Positions 1-8,587 of a DNA stretch of 60,451 bases are shown here, piece after piece. Each line of letters starts with the position of its first letter. Position 1 is the first letter of the stretch. Below the pieces are notes generated by a model. That model was not told where the DNA came from. It did no database searches and saw only the letters and a list, made by a program, of their open reading frames with translations. This DNA comes from Planctomycetia bacterium (lineage in GTDB: Bacteria > Planctomycetota > UBA1135 > GCA-002686595). Both the position numbers and the translations under genes were made by a program. The stretch is from the NCBI GenBank assembly GCA_005778045.1, contig SXKQ01000136.1:1-60451 (forward strand), written 5' to 3'.

Positions 1-2588
1 CGGGCGCCCAGACCTCGGCCTACAACCTCGTGGTGACGGACGGCGGCGTGGCCTGCGCGACGGCGCTCCCGGTCAACATCTGCACGGGTGTTGCCGGTCC
101 GGACACCGAGGCGGAGGCTGGCTTCGGTCCGGCCAGCAACGACGGCTGCGCGTCGACGCCGAACGGCTTCACCGACATCGCGACGCCGGGCTTCCCGGGT
201 GTCACGATCCGCGGCACGGGCCGCGGCATGGTGAACTCGCGCGACATCGACAGCTACCGCTTCCAGGCCACGGTGACGGACACGATCCAGATCGTGCTCA
301 ACACGCTCGGCACCAACGCTCAGGCGCAGCTGCAGAAGCTGTCGGCTGGCGGGGTGTGCCCGGCGACGTCGCTGACCCCGGCTGCGAACACGACCCTGTT
401 CGTGACGCGCTGCGCCAACGGCATCCAGACGGTCTCCGCGCCTGTGGTGGCGGGTGACTGGTACGTGATCAACGTGATCGCGGGTGTCGGTGTCCAGCAG
501 ACGCCGGCAGCCACGTTCTTCGGTGGTCAGATGCCCGGTGGCAAGACGTACCAGTACGAGATGCGCGTCGACATCGGCGCGCCGCCGGCGAACAACGCCT
601 GCGCCAGCGCGACCGCGCTGACGACCTCGCCGGTCGTGGGCAACCTCCAGAACGCGACCAACGACGGTGCCTCGAGCTGCGACGCTGCGGGCAAGGACGT
701 GTGGTACTCGTTCACGGGCGGCGCGGACGCCGGCACCCTGAACCTCGACACCTGCGCCACGGCGTCGGGTGACACGGCCATCTCGGTGTTCGACGCCTGC
801 GGTGGCACCGAGCTCCTCTGCAACGACAATGACGCGACCTGCGCCAACCCGCTGTCGGCCAAGCTCTCCTACTTCCTCGCTGCGAACCAGTCGGTCCGCA
901 TCCGAGTGTCGGAGAAGAACTCCGGCGCCGGCGCGTTCACCCTGACGTGGAACTTCGTCGTGCCGCCGCCGGCCAACGACCAGTGCGCCACGGCGACGGT
1001 GCTCGCGGCGGGCAGCACGACTGCGGTTGCGGATACGCGCTTCGCGACGCCGGTCGGTGCCAACAGCGCTCCGGCCTCGGCCTGCCAGGCGAACCAGAGC
1101 CGCGACGTGTGGTTCAGCTGGACCTCGCAGGGTGCTGGCACGGTCACGGTCGACACCTGCGGTGCGACCCAGCCCGTCAGCGACTCTGTGATCACGGTCT
1201 ACACGGGAGCGTGTGGCTCGCTGACGGAGATTGCCTGCGACGACGACACGTGCACCGCACCCAACCTTGCCAGCGTGGTCTCGTTCACGGCGACGTGCAC
1301 GACGACCTACATCATCCGCGTGTCGCAGTTCGGCACGAGCGTGCCGGCGACGGCTTGGACGCTGAACATCACGGCGCCCGGCTTCGCGGACGCGGACGGC
1401 GATGGCAGCAACGACTGCGTCGACGGCTGCCCGAACGACGTCAACAAGACGGCGCCGGGAATCTGCGGTTGCGGCGTGGCCGACACGGACAGCGACAGCG
1501 ACGGTACGCCGGACTGCAACGACCTCTGCCCGAACGACCCGAACAAGGTCGCCCCGGGTGTCTGTGGTTGCGGTGTGGCCGACGTCGACACGGACAACGA
1601 CGGCACGCTCGACTGCAACGACGGCTGCCCGAACGACCCGAACAAGGTCGCCCCGGGTGTCTGTGGCTGCGGTGTGGCGGACGTCGACTCCGACGGTGAC
1701 GGCACGCTCGACTGCAACGACGGTTGCCCGAACGACCCGAACAAGGTCGCCCCGGGTATCTGTGGCTGCGGCGTGGCCGACACCGACTCGGACGGCGACG
1801 GCACGGCCGACTGCTTCGACCTCTGCCCGAACGATCCGACCAAGGTCACCCCGGGCCAGTGCGGCTGCGGCGTGGCGGACACGGATTCGGACGGTGACGG
1901 CACGGCCGACTGCAACGACCTCTGCCCGAACGATCCGGGCAAGGTGGCTCCGGGCATCTGCGGCTGCGGCGTCTCCGACGCTGACACCGACGGTGACGGC
2001 ATCGTGGACTGCAACGACAACTGCGACACGATCGCGAACCCGGCGCAGGAGGACTGCGACCTCGACGGCATCGGTGATGCTTGCGAGATCGGGGCCGGCA
2101 GCCAGCTCGACACGAACCTCAACGGTCAGCCGGACGACTGCGAGACCGGCATCGTGTTCACCTACTGCACGGCCGGTACGTCGCTGAACGGCTGCGTCGG
2201 TGCCCTCAATGCGAGCGGCATCCCGCGTGCGTCCTCGACCTCGGGCTTCGTGCTGATCGGCTCGGGCCTCGAAGGCCAGCGCCAGGCGTTGATGTTCTAC
2301 GGCATCAACGGTCCGAAGGCCCAGCCTTGGGCTCCGGGCTCGACGAGCTACAAGTGCGTCCGCTCGCCGATGAAGCGCGTGGCTCCGGCCAACAGCGGCG
2401 GCACGGCGGGTACCTGCAGCGGTATCTACATCGTCGACTTCCTGGCTTGGATGGCGGCGCGCCCGACGGCGCTCGGCAACCCGCTGACGGCCGGCCGCGT
2501 GTTCAACACGCAGGTCTGGTACCGCGACTCGGCGGCCCCGGGCGGCGGCAACCTCACCAACGGCGTCCAGTTCACGCTGGCCCCGTGA
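1..2588 (+). CDS. Secreted Cys-rich beta-sandwich / thrombospondin-type-3 repeat protein (5' end cut off)
   Basis: The frame is open from the window edge (first full codon at base 3), so the N-terminus and any signal peptide are missing. The first ~450 residues hold about three related modules with motifs such as KDVWYSF and RDVWFSW and paired cysteines, resembling the beta-sandwich PPC-type domains of secreted proteins. Next come seven D/C-rich repeats (pattern DxDxDGxxDCxDxCPND..K..PGxCGCG), typical of Ca2+-binding thrombospondin type 3 repeats. A ~145-residue C-terminal domain starts around YCTAGTSLNGC and ends with QVWYRD. The same C-terminal domain occurs in the protein at the other window edge. 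Role is unknown; an extracellular or surface structural or adhesive function is inferred. The call as a secreted repeat protein is firm, the function is not. Confidence 0.85.
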   Translation, partial: GAQTSAYNLVVTDGGVACATALPVNICTGVAGPDTEAEAGFGPASNDGCASTPNGFTDIATPGFPGVTIRGTGRGMVNSRDIDSYRFQATVTDTIQIVLNTLGTNAQAQLQKLSAGGVCPATSLTPAANTTLFVTRCANGIQTVSAPVVAGDWYVINVIAGVGVQQTPAATFFGGQMPGGKTYQYEMRVDIGAPPANNACASATALTTSPVVGNLQNATNDGASSCDAAGKDVWYSFTGGADAGTLNLDTCATASGDTAISVFDACGGTELLCNDNDATCANPLSAKLSYFLAANQSVRIRVSEKNSGAGAFTLTWNFVVPPPANDQCATATVLAAGSTTAVADTRFATPVGANSAPASACQANQSRDVWFSWTSQGAGTVTVDTCGATQPVSDSVITVYTGACGSLTEIACDDDTCTAPNLASVVSFTATCTTTYIIRVSQFGTSVPATAWTLNITAPGFADADGDGSNDCVDGCPNDVNKTAPGICGCGVADTDSDSDGTPDCNDLCPNDPNKVAPGVCGCGVADVDTDNDGTLDCNDGCPNDPNKVAPGVCGCGVADVDSDGDGTLDCNDGCPNDPNKVAPGICGCGVADTDSDGDGTADCFDLCPNDPTKVTPGQCGCGVADTDSDGDGTADCNDLCPNDPGKVAPGICGCGVSDADTDGDGIVDCNDNCDTIANPAQEDCDLDGIGDACEIGAGSQLDTNLNGQPDDCETGIVFTYCTAGTSLNGCVGALNASGIPRASSTSGFVLIGSGLEGQRQALMFYGINGPKAQPWAPGSTSYKCVRSPMKRVAPANSGGTAGTCSGIYIVDFLAWMAARPTALGNPLTAGRVFNTQVWYRDSAAPGGGNLTNGVQFTLAP
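1386..2093 (+). repeat. Seven tandem thrombospondin-type-3-like repeats, 99-bp unit
   Basis: Units begin at 1386 (93 bp), 1479, 1578, 1677, 1776, 1875 (99 bp each) and 1974 (a longer, diverged last unit ending CDLDGIGDACEIG). Each 33-residue unit has the core DGTxDCNDxCPNDPNK and a terminal CGCGV. Units 3 and 4 are nearly identical at DNA level, so recent unit duplication is likely and copy number may vary between strains. Confidence 0.9.
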
Positions 2589-2622
2589 GGTAGGGAGCCG
2601 GCGACGGCTCCGAGAAGACAAC

Positions 2623-2653
2623 GAGGGGCGTCTCGCGCGAGCGAGGCGCCCCT
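2623..2653. terminator. Strong GC hairpin between convergent genes
   Basis: The arms GAGGGGCGTCTCGC and GCGAGGCGCCCCTC pair over 14 bp (one G-T wobble) around a GCGA loop, 35 bases after the stop of the repeat protein. The other gene converges from the right. There is no T-tract on either side, so it may be a terminator or 3'-end protecting hairpin rather than a classical intrinsic terminator. Confidence 0.55.
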
Positions 2654-2784
2654 CGCGTCATTGCGGGCCCAGCATGCGAGCGCGGTCGGAGCCGGGTCCC
2701 GACCACCGTGGCGGGGTGAGGGACGGTCGGCGGCCAAGCGCTCGAGACACGGAGACCCCGAGAAGCGCTCTGGGGCGCCGAAGC

Positions 2785-3849
2785 TCAGCGCAGCTCGACG
2801 TTCACGCCGCTCGCGGCGACGAACTCGCCGATCGGGGCAACGAGCTGGCCCCGGGCGCGGAGCTCTCGCTCCAGCGCGGCCGCGCTCGCGGTCGGAATCG
2901 CGATCAGGAGGCCACCCGAGGTCTCGGCGTCGAACATCAGGTTGACCAGCGCGTCTTCCAAGCCGGGCGCGATCGACACTTCGGGGGCGAGGGCGGTTCG
3001 ACCGCGCTTGGCGCCGCCGGAGTTCAGGCCGCGGCGCGCGAGTTCGAGCACGTCGCCGAAGAGCGGCACGCGCGCCGTCTCGATCCGCAGGGTCAGTCCG
3101 CTGGCTGCCGCGAGGTTGCGACCGTGGCCGACGAGGCCGAAGCCGGTGACGTCGGTGCAGGCTCGCGCTCCGGCGGCCACCATGGCCGCACAGGACTGGT
3201 CGTTCAGGATCGCCATCTGGACGGCAGCCGGGAGCAGCTCCGACCAGCCGATCGCGCCCTTCTTGGCGGCGGTGGTCATGGTTCCCATGCCCAGCGGCTT
3301 GGTGAGGTACACGCGGTCGCCGGCGCGCGCGCCGCTGTTGGCGGTCATGCGCTCGGGGTCCACGACGCCCGTCACCGAGAAGCCGAACTGGATCTGGCCC
3401 TGCACCGTGTGGCCGCCGGCGATGCTCGCCCCCGCGGCGTGGATCTTCTCGAACCCGCCGCGGTGAATCTCGCCGACCCACTCCGCGGGAAACTCCTTGG
3501 GGATCGAGGCGAGGGTCAGCGCGCTGACGGGCTTGCCCCCCATCGCGTAAACATCCGAGAGCGAGTTCGCCGCCGCGATGGCGCCATAGAAGTATGGGTC
3601 TTCGACCACGGGCGGGAAGAAGTCCACCGTGAGCACGAGCGCAAGGCGCACGCCCGCGGGCAAGCCTTCGGCCTGCCCCAGCAGGACGACGCCAGCGTCA
3701 TCCATGGTCTGGGGTCCGACGAGCAGTCGCCCGTCCGGGTTGGAGCTGAGGCCGCGCAGGACCTGCGCGAGCTGCCCTTGCGGCAGCTTGCCCGCTCAAC
3801 CCGCGCAGTCGGCGTAGTCGACGAGGCGCTTGTGTTCGTGGCCGGTCAT
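2785..3849 (-). CDS. selD: Selenide, water dikinase SelD, with selenocysteine encoded by in-frame TGA
   Basis: SelD makes selenophosphate from selenide and ATP for selenocysteine synthesis. From the ATG at 3849 the frame reads ..DYADCAG-TGA-AGKLPQGQL.. with the TGA at 3798-3796 (codon 18). In E. coli SelD the catalytic Cys17 is followed three residues later by essential Lys20; here the TGA codon is followed by A, G and then Lys21, the same spacing. Downstream are the family motifs DDAGVVLL, the AAANSLSDVYAMGG stretch and GGHTVQGQ. The product would be 354 residues, normal for SelD. A start at 3705 would give 306 residues and remove the catalytic residue and ATP-site lysine. selA lies in the same region. 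Start at 3849 is 29 bases after the stop of the MATE gene. SECIS-like hairpins follow the TGA. This is Sec readthrough by strong inference, not a pseudogene. Confidence 0.9.
3754..3788 (-). promoter_or_regulatory. Candidate bacterial SECIS element downstream of the selD TGA
   Basis: Reading on the minus strand, two adjacent hairpins follow the TGA. The first (3788-3770) pairs AGCTGCC with GGCAGCT around GCAAG. The second (3768-3754) pairs GCGC with GCGC around AGGTCCT. The second apical loop carries GGT, the SelB-recognised feature of the E. coli fdhF SECIS loop (AGGUCU), and sits about 33 bases after the TGA. Which hairpin SelB binds cannot be decided by eye. Confidence 0.55.
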
Positions 3850-3878
3850 GGCGCGCGGAGTGTACGCCGCGAGCGCGT

Positions 3879-5249
3879 TCAAGTCGCCGGACGATCGGCG
3901 ATGGCCCGGGCGGTGGCGGGCCCACGGATCGCCACCCAAGTCACCAGGCTGATCGCGACCGCCGCGAGCCCGCAGGCGACGCCCCACCAGATCCCGGCGA
4001 GGCCCATGCCGCGGGAAAAGGCCAGGTAGTAGCCCAGGGGGAGTCCGAGTGCGTAGTAGCCGAGCAGGTTGGCGATGGCCGTGGGCGTCGTCCGGCCGAT
4101 GGCGCGCAGCACGCCGGCCGCGACGACCTGAAGACCATCGAAGAGCTGGAACGCAGCCGCAATCGGCAGGGTGCTCACGGCCAGAGCCAGCACGGCAGCG
4201 TCCGAAGTGTAGGCCCCGACCAGCGGCTCGCCCGCGAGCAGAAAGGTCGCGGCGCACAGGAGCATCAGGCCCGCTCCGAGACCGAGCGCGGACCAAGCAG
4301 CCGTCTGTGCATCGCGCGGCCGGCCCTCGCCGACGAGGTTCCCTACCCGCGTGACCGTCGCCAGCCCGACTCCGAGGGGCAGCATGAAGGAGATCGAGGC
4401 GAGGTTGAGCACCACCGAATTGGCCGCCAGCTCGTTCTTCCCGAGCCATCCGGCCCACAGGCCCGCCACGTGGAAGCCCCAGATCTCCGCCGCGAAGTGC
4501 AGTCCGATCGGAATGCCGACGGCGAGGATCGAACGCAGGGCCGCGGGATCGAACGCCGCACGGCTCCAAGGGACCCAGGCGTCGTCGCACAAGCGGCCGC
4601 GCCGCATCAGGCCCCACAGCATCAGGGGCATCGCGCACTGGACGATGGAGGTCGCAATGCCCGAGCCGACGGCACCGAGCTCGGGACAACCGAGGTGGCC
4701 GAAGATGAGCGCCCAGTTGAGCACGACGTTGAGGGCGTTTGCCGCGAGCGCCACCACGAGCGCCGGACGCAGCATCCCGCGCGCATGCAGGTACTGGCGC
4801 TGCGCGGTGAAGATCAGGTACAGCGGGATCGACGGCAGCTGCGCGATTACGTAGTCGTGTGCGATCGCGGCGACGGCGGCGTCCTGTCGCATCAGCAACA
4901 GAAAATCCTCGATCCAGGCCCAGAGGGCTGCGACCGGCAGGGCTGCGAGCAAGGCAATCACGACACCGCGTTGCAGGCCGAGCGCGAGGGCTCGGGCGTC
5001 GCGCGCTCCCTGGGCCTGCGTGAGGAAGGGATCGATGCCGAGCACCAGTCCCATCGCCACCATCGAGGTGCCGATCTTGCAGATGTTGCCGAGCGCGACG
5101 GCCCCGACCGCGTCGACTCCGAAGCGCCCGACCATCATCAGATCGACGACGCCGAGCGACATCATCGAGAGCTGCGTGAACATGATTGGCCACGCGATCT
5201 GGAGCAGCGCGCGCATCTCGCTGCGCAGCGTCGAAGGTTGGGTGGTCAT
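3879..5249 (-). CDS. MATE-family multidrug/cation antiporter (NorM-like)
   Basis: A 456-residue inner-membrane protein with about twelve hydrophobic segments in two halves. The N-terminal half has PIMFTQLSMMSLGVVDLMMVG, the usual MATE first helix, and the DPFLTQAQGA and RGMLRPALV stretches also fit the family, which exports cationic drugs and metabolites against Na+ or H+. It lies between selA and selD on the same strand (69-base gap to selA, 29 to selD), so the three may be co-transcribed. A selenium-related role cannot be inferred from position alone. Substrate unknown. Confidence 0.88.
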   Translation of the reverse strand: MTTQPSTLRSEMRALLQIAWPIMFTQLSMMSLGVVDLMMVGRFGVDAVGAVALGNICKIGTSMVAMGLVLGIDPFLTQAQGARDARALALGLQRGVVIALLAALPVAALWAWIEDFLLLMRQDAAVAAIAHDYVIAQLPSIPLYLIFTAQRQYLHARGMLRPALVVALAANALNVVLNWALIFGHLGCPELGAVGSGIATSIVQCAMPLMLWGLMRRGRLCDDAWVPWSRAAFDPAALRSILAVGIPIGLHFAAEIWGFHVAGLWAGWLGKNELAANSVVLNLASISFMLPLGVGLATVTRVGNLVGEGRPRDAQTAAWSALGLGAGLMLLCAATFLLAGEPLVGAYTSDAAVLALAVSTLPIAAAFQLFDGLQVVAAGVLRAIGRTTPTAIANLLGYYALGLPLGYYLAFSRGMGLAGIWWGVACGLAAVAISLVTWVAIRGPATARAIADRPAT

Positions 5250-5318
5250 GCGACTCCCCTGCTCCGCGGGGCGCGGGAGTCTAGTGGCGCAGCGCAGCGA
5301 ATCCGAGCGTGGAGTCGC

Positions 5319-6752
5319 TCACGCGATCACGGAGCGCACGGCCGAGACGAGTCGCTCCTCGTCTCCGGGCAGCAGCGAGCGTGGATCGAGCAGCAGCGCC
5401 TCGTCCTGCACGCGCACGAACACCGGCGGCTCCGCGCGGCGCAGGTCCGCGGCCAGATGGGCCGCCTTGCGACGCGTGTGAGCGAGGCGCACGGCCCACG
5501 TCGGGAGGAACACGCCGGGCGCCGCGCCGCTGCCGGGCTGGGAACGCTCCGCCACGACGGACACCGTGCAGTCCGGGAGCGAGCGCAGTGCCGCGGCAAT
5601 CCGCTCGGCGCACGGCCGAAGCTCGTCCGCCGTAGCGCGCAGCATCGCACGCGACGGAATCTCGTCGCCGCGATCGGCGAGGTAGAGCTCGAGCGTGCGC
5701 TCGAGCCCCGCGATGGTCACCTTGTCGAGCCGCAGTGCGCGATAGACCGGATTCTTGCGCAGGGCGGCGATCGCGGCCCGCTTGCCGACGAGCATGCCCG
5801 ACTGCGGACCGCCGAACAGCTTGTCACCCGAGAAGCACACGACGTCGACGCCGCTCGCCACCGCATCGCGCACGCGCGGCTCGTCGCCCATCACCTCGGG
5901 CAAGGGCTCCACGTCGTCGCCCTCGATCAATCCCGAGCCGAGATCGAACGCGGTGGGCAATCCGAGCTCACGCCCCAGTTCCGCGAGCTCCCGGGGCGTG
6001 ACTTCCTCGGTGAAGCCCTCGACGCGGAAGTTCGAGGTGTGGACCTTCATCAGGAGCGACGTGCGCTCCCCGGCCGCGGCACGATAGTCCGCGATGCGCG
6101 TGCGATTCGTGGTGCCGACCTCGCGCAGCACGACGCCCGCGCGCTCCATCACGTCGGGGACCCGGAACGAGCCGCCGATCTCGACCAGCTCGCCGCGACT
6201 CACGATCACCTCGTCGCGCTTGCCGCGCGCGAGGTAGGTATTGAGCAACAAGTAGACGGCCGCGGCGCAGTTGTTCACCACGATGCCCGCCTCGGCGCCC
6301 GTCATGCGACGGAGCAGCTCCGAGAGCCGGTCGTCGCGCTGGTTGCGCTCGCCCGACTCGCGGTCTACTTCGAGCACGCAGTACGAGCCCGCGACGGTGC
6401 CCATGGCGGCCGCCGCCTCCGGATGAAGCGGCGCGCGACCGAGACCGGTGTGCAGCACGACGCCCGTGGCGTTGACGACGCGCACGATCCCGGCGCGGCG
6501 CTCACGAACGACGGCCGTGTTGAGCTCGTTCACGAGCACGGGGCCAGCCAAGCGCCCGGAGAGCGTCGCCGCATCGAGCCTCCCAGCCTTGATCTCGCTG
6601 CGCCAGCGTTCGATCAGGTCACGCAGGAACCCGAGCCAGAGCTCGCGCGGCACGCTCGCCGCGAGCTCGCGCAGGCGCGGGTCGTGGAGCAGTTCCTCGA
6701 TCGAAGGCAGCAGCCGGTAGGCATCCTTGGAGGCGTCGGCGCGAGAGGACAT
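5319..6752 (-). CDS. selA: L-seryl-tRNA(Sec) selenium transferase SelA
   Basis: SelA is a PLP enzyme that converts Ser-tRNA(Sec) to Sec-tRNA(Sec) using selenophosphate from SelD. The 477-residue length fits bacterial SelA. Visible motifs are RLLPSIEELL at the N-terminus, VVNATGVVLHTGLGRAPL, GAEAGIVVNNCAAAVYLLL, FDLGSGL and the PLP lysine in CFSGDKLFGGPQSG. The ATG at 6752 gives the standard N-terminus; longer frames upstream run into the divergent recJ. selD is two genes downstream. Neither selB nor the tRNA(Sec) gene was seen in the window, so they must be elsewhere for the system to work. Confidence 0.95.
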   Translation of the reverse strand: MSSRADASKDAYRLLPSIEELLHDPRLRELAASVPRELWLGFLRDLIERWRSEIKAGRLDAATLSGRLAGPVLVNELNTAVVRERRAGIVRVVNATGVVLHTGLGRAPLHPEAAAAMGTVAGSYCVLEVDRESGERNQRDDRLSELLRRMTGAEAGIVVNNCAAAVYLLLNTYLARGKRDEVIVSRGELVEIGGSFRVPDVMERAGVVLREVGTTNRTRIADYRAAAGERTSLLMKVHTSNFRVEGFTEEVTPRELAELGRELGLPTAFDLGSGLIEGDDVEPLPEVMGDEPRVRDAVASGVDVVCFSGDKLFGGPQSGMLVGKRAAIAALRKNPVYRALRLDKVTIAGLERTLELYLADRGDEIPSRAMLRATADELRPCAERIAAALRSLPDCTVSVVAERSQPGSGAAPGVFLPTWAVRLAHTRRKAAHLAADLRRAEPPVFVRVQDEALLLDPRSLLPGDEERLVSAVRSVIA

Positions 6753-6830
6753 GCACTCCAGAATAGGCTCCGTCGAGGCCGCCCGCACCGTGGCGACCGG
6801 ATCAGACCTCGGGCGGGCTAGAATCTGCGC

Positions 6831-8579
6831 GTGAACAGGCCTTGGAAGCTGCGCCGTCCCACCCCCGAGGCCGTGCGCGCGCTCGTGCAGCGCAACGGCG
6901 TGACCGAGGTCGTCGCCCGCATCCTCGCGGCTCGCGGTCACGAGGGAGGCGAGGCCACCGCGCGGCACCTCGAGGCCAGCCTGCACGCGCTGAACGATCC
7001 GGCGGACCTGCCGGACCTGCCCGCCGCCGCCGAGCGCATCGCGCGCGCCGTCGAGCGCCGCGAGCGCATCCTCGTGCACGGCGACTACGACGTCGACGGC
7101 GTGACCGGAACGGTGCTGCTGATGCGGCTCTTCGCGCTGCTCGGAGCGGACGCAGTCTGGCACATCCCCCACCGGCTCAACGACGGCTACTCCTTCGGTC
7201 CCCATTCCGTCGCGAAGGCACGCGAGACCGGAGCCAAGCTCGTCATCAGCGTCGACAACGGTACGGCGGCGCGCGAGACCATCGCGCAGCTCGCGGAGAT
7301 CGGCGTGGACACGATCGTGACCGATCACCACGAACCGCCGCTGGGCGAGCTGCCGCGCGCCGTCGCGATCGTGAATCCCAAGCTGCCGACGTCGCGCTAT
7401 CCGTTCCGCGAGCTGTGCGGGGCCGGAGTGGCGTTCAAGCTCGCCTGGGGCGTGGCGCAGCACATGAGCGGTGCGCGCAAGGTGCGCGAGGACCTGAAGC
7501 AGTTCCTCGTCGACGCGATGGCGTACGTCGCGGTCGCGACGGTGTGCGACGTCGTGCCGCTGGTCGAGGAGAATCGCGCGCTCGCTCGCCACGGCTTCAA
7601 GGCGCTTGAAGGCACGAGCAACGTCGGACTGCGGGCACTGCTCGAGAGCTGCGGCCTGCGCGAGACGAAGCTCGTGGCCGAGGACGTCGGCTTCAAGGTG
7701 GGCCCGAGACTCAATGCCGCCGGTCGCCTCGACAGTGCCGCCTTGGCGGTCGAGCTCCTGTTGTGCACGGATGCAACGCGAGCCGCGGAGCTCGCCGCGC
7801 GCCTTGGTGCTCTCAATGAAGAACGGCGGCGCATCGAGGCCGAGCTGTGCGCGCGCGCGTTCGAGCAGGCGAGCGCGTTCGCGGATATCGCGAAGCACCC
7901 CGTGCTCGTGCTCGCGGGGCAGGAGTGGCACCAGGGCGTGGTCGGCATCGTCGCCTCGCGGGTGACGCAGCGCTTCCAGCGCCCCTCACTGATCATCGGA
8001 CTCGACGGCGACCGCGGTCGCGGCAGCGCGCGCTCGGTGACCGGCTTCGACGTCCTCGAGGCGATGCATGGCGCGAAGGACCACTTCGTGCGCTACGGAG
8101 GTCACGCGCAGGCCGCCGGTTGCGAGGTCGAGGCCGACGCGATCGACAAGGTGCGCGTGGCCATGTGCGCGCGGGCGCGCGAGATGCTCGACGGCCGCTC
8201 GCACGAGGTACAGGCGCTGTGGATCGACAGTGAGGTCGCGTTCGAGAGCGTCGACGAGAACCTGATGTCGCAGGTCGATCGGCTCGAGCCCTACGGGGCG
8301 CAGAACGAGAAGCCCGTGCTGATCTCGGGCGACGTCCGGCTCGCGGAACCACCGCGCGTGATCGGGCAGGATCGTTCGCACCTGATTCTCAAGCTGCGGC
8401 GTGGCCACCGCGTGCTCAAGACGATGGCGTTCGGGATGGCGGCAAGGCTGCCTGAGCTGCAGATGGGCGCCCCCCTGCACATCGTTCACACGCCACGCTG
8501 GAACTGGTTCCGTGGCGAGCGCTCGCTCGAACTCGTGCTGCACGACTTCCGCGCGGGCGAGCCGCCGAAGCTCGGCTGA
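6831..8579 (+). CDS. recJ: Single-stranded-DNA-specific exonuclease RecJ
   Basis: RecJ is a 5'-3' ssDNA exonuclease in recombination, mismatch and base-excision repair. The 582-residue product has the DHH-family signatures VHGDYDVDGVTG, SVDNGTAA, VTDHHEPP and, in the DHHA1 part, GPRLNAAGR, HQGVVGIVASR and RYGGHAQAAG. The length matches the E. coli enzyme. The GTG at 6831 gives the normal N-terminal lead (PWKLRRP). It is divergent from selA with a 78-base gap and likely has its own promoter there. Confidence 0.95.
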   Translation: MNRPWKLRRPTPEAVRALVQRNGVTEVVARILAARGHEGGEATARHLEASLHALNDPADLPDLPAAAERIARAVERRERILVHGDYDVDGVTGTVLLMRLFALLGADAVWHIPHRLNDGYSFGPHSVAKARETGAKLVISVDNGTAARETIAQLAEIGVDTIVTDHHEPPLGELPRAVAIVNPKLPTSRYPFRELCGAGVAFKLAWGVAQHMSGARKVREDLKQFLVDAMAYVAVATVCDVVPLVEENRALARHGFKALEGTSNVGLRALLESCGLRETKLVAEDVGFKVGPRLNAAGRLDSAALAVELLLCTDATRAAELAARLGALNEERRRIEAELCARAFEQASAFADIAKHPVLVLAGQEWHQGVVGIVASRVTQRFQRPSLIIGLDGDRGRGSARSVTGFDVLEAMHGAKDHFVRYGGHAQAAGCEVEADAIDKVRVAMCARAREMLDGRSHEVQALWIDSEVAFESVDENLMSQVDRLEPYGAQNEKPVLISGDVRLAEPPRVIGQDRSHLILKLRRGHRVLKTMAFGMAARLPELQMGAPLHIVHTPRWNWFRGERSLELVLHDFRAGEPPKLG

Positions 8580-8587
8580 AGCGACGC

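Noticed and set aside
1386..2093. Regular DNA repeat as a CRISPR array
   Set aside because: The repeats are in frame within a protein and have no unique spacers.
2785..3849. selD as a pseudogene because of an in-frame stop
   Set aside because: The stop is a TGA exactly at the catalytic Cys/Sec site, conserved sequence continues on both sides, and selA is close by; selenocysteine readthrough explains it better.
4470..6821. 783-residue open frame on the plus strand
   Set aside because: Antisense to the MATE and selA genes, composition of a shadow frame.
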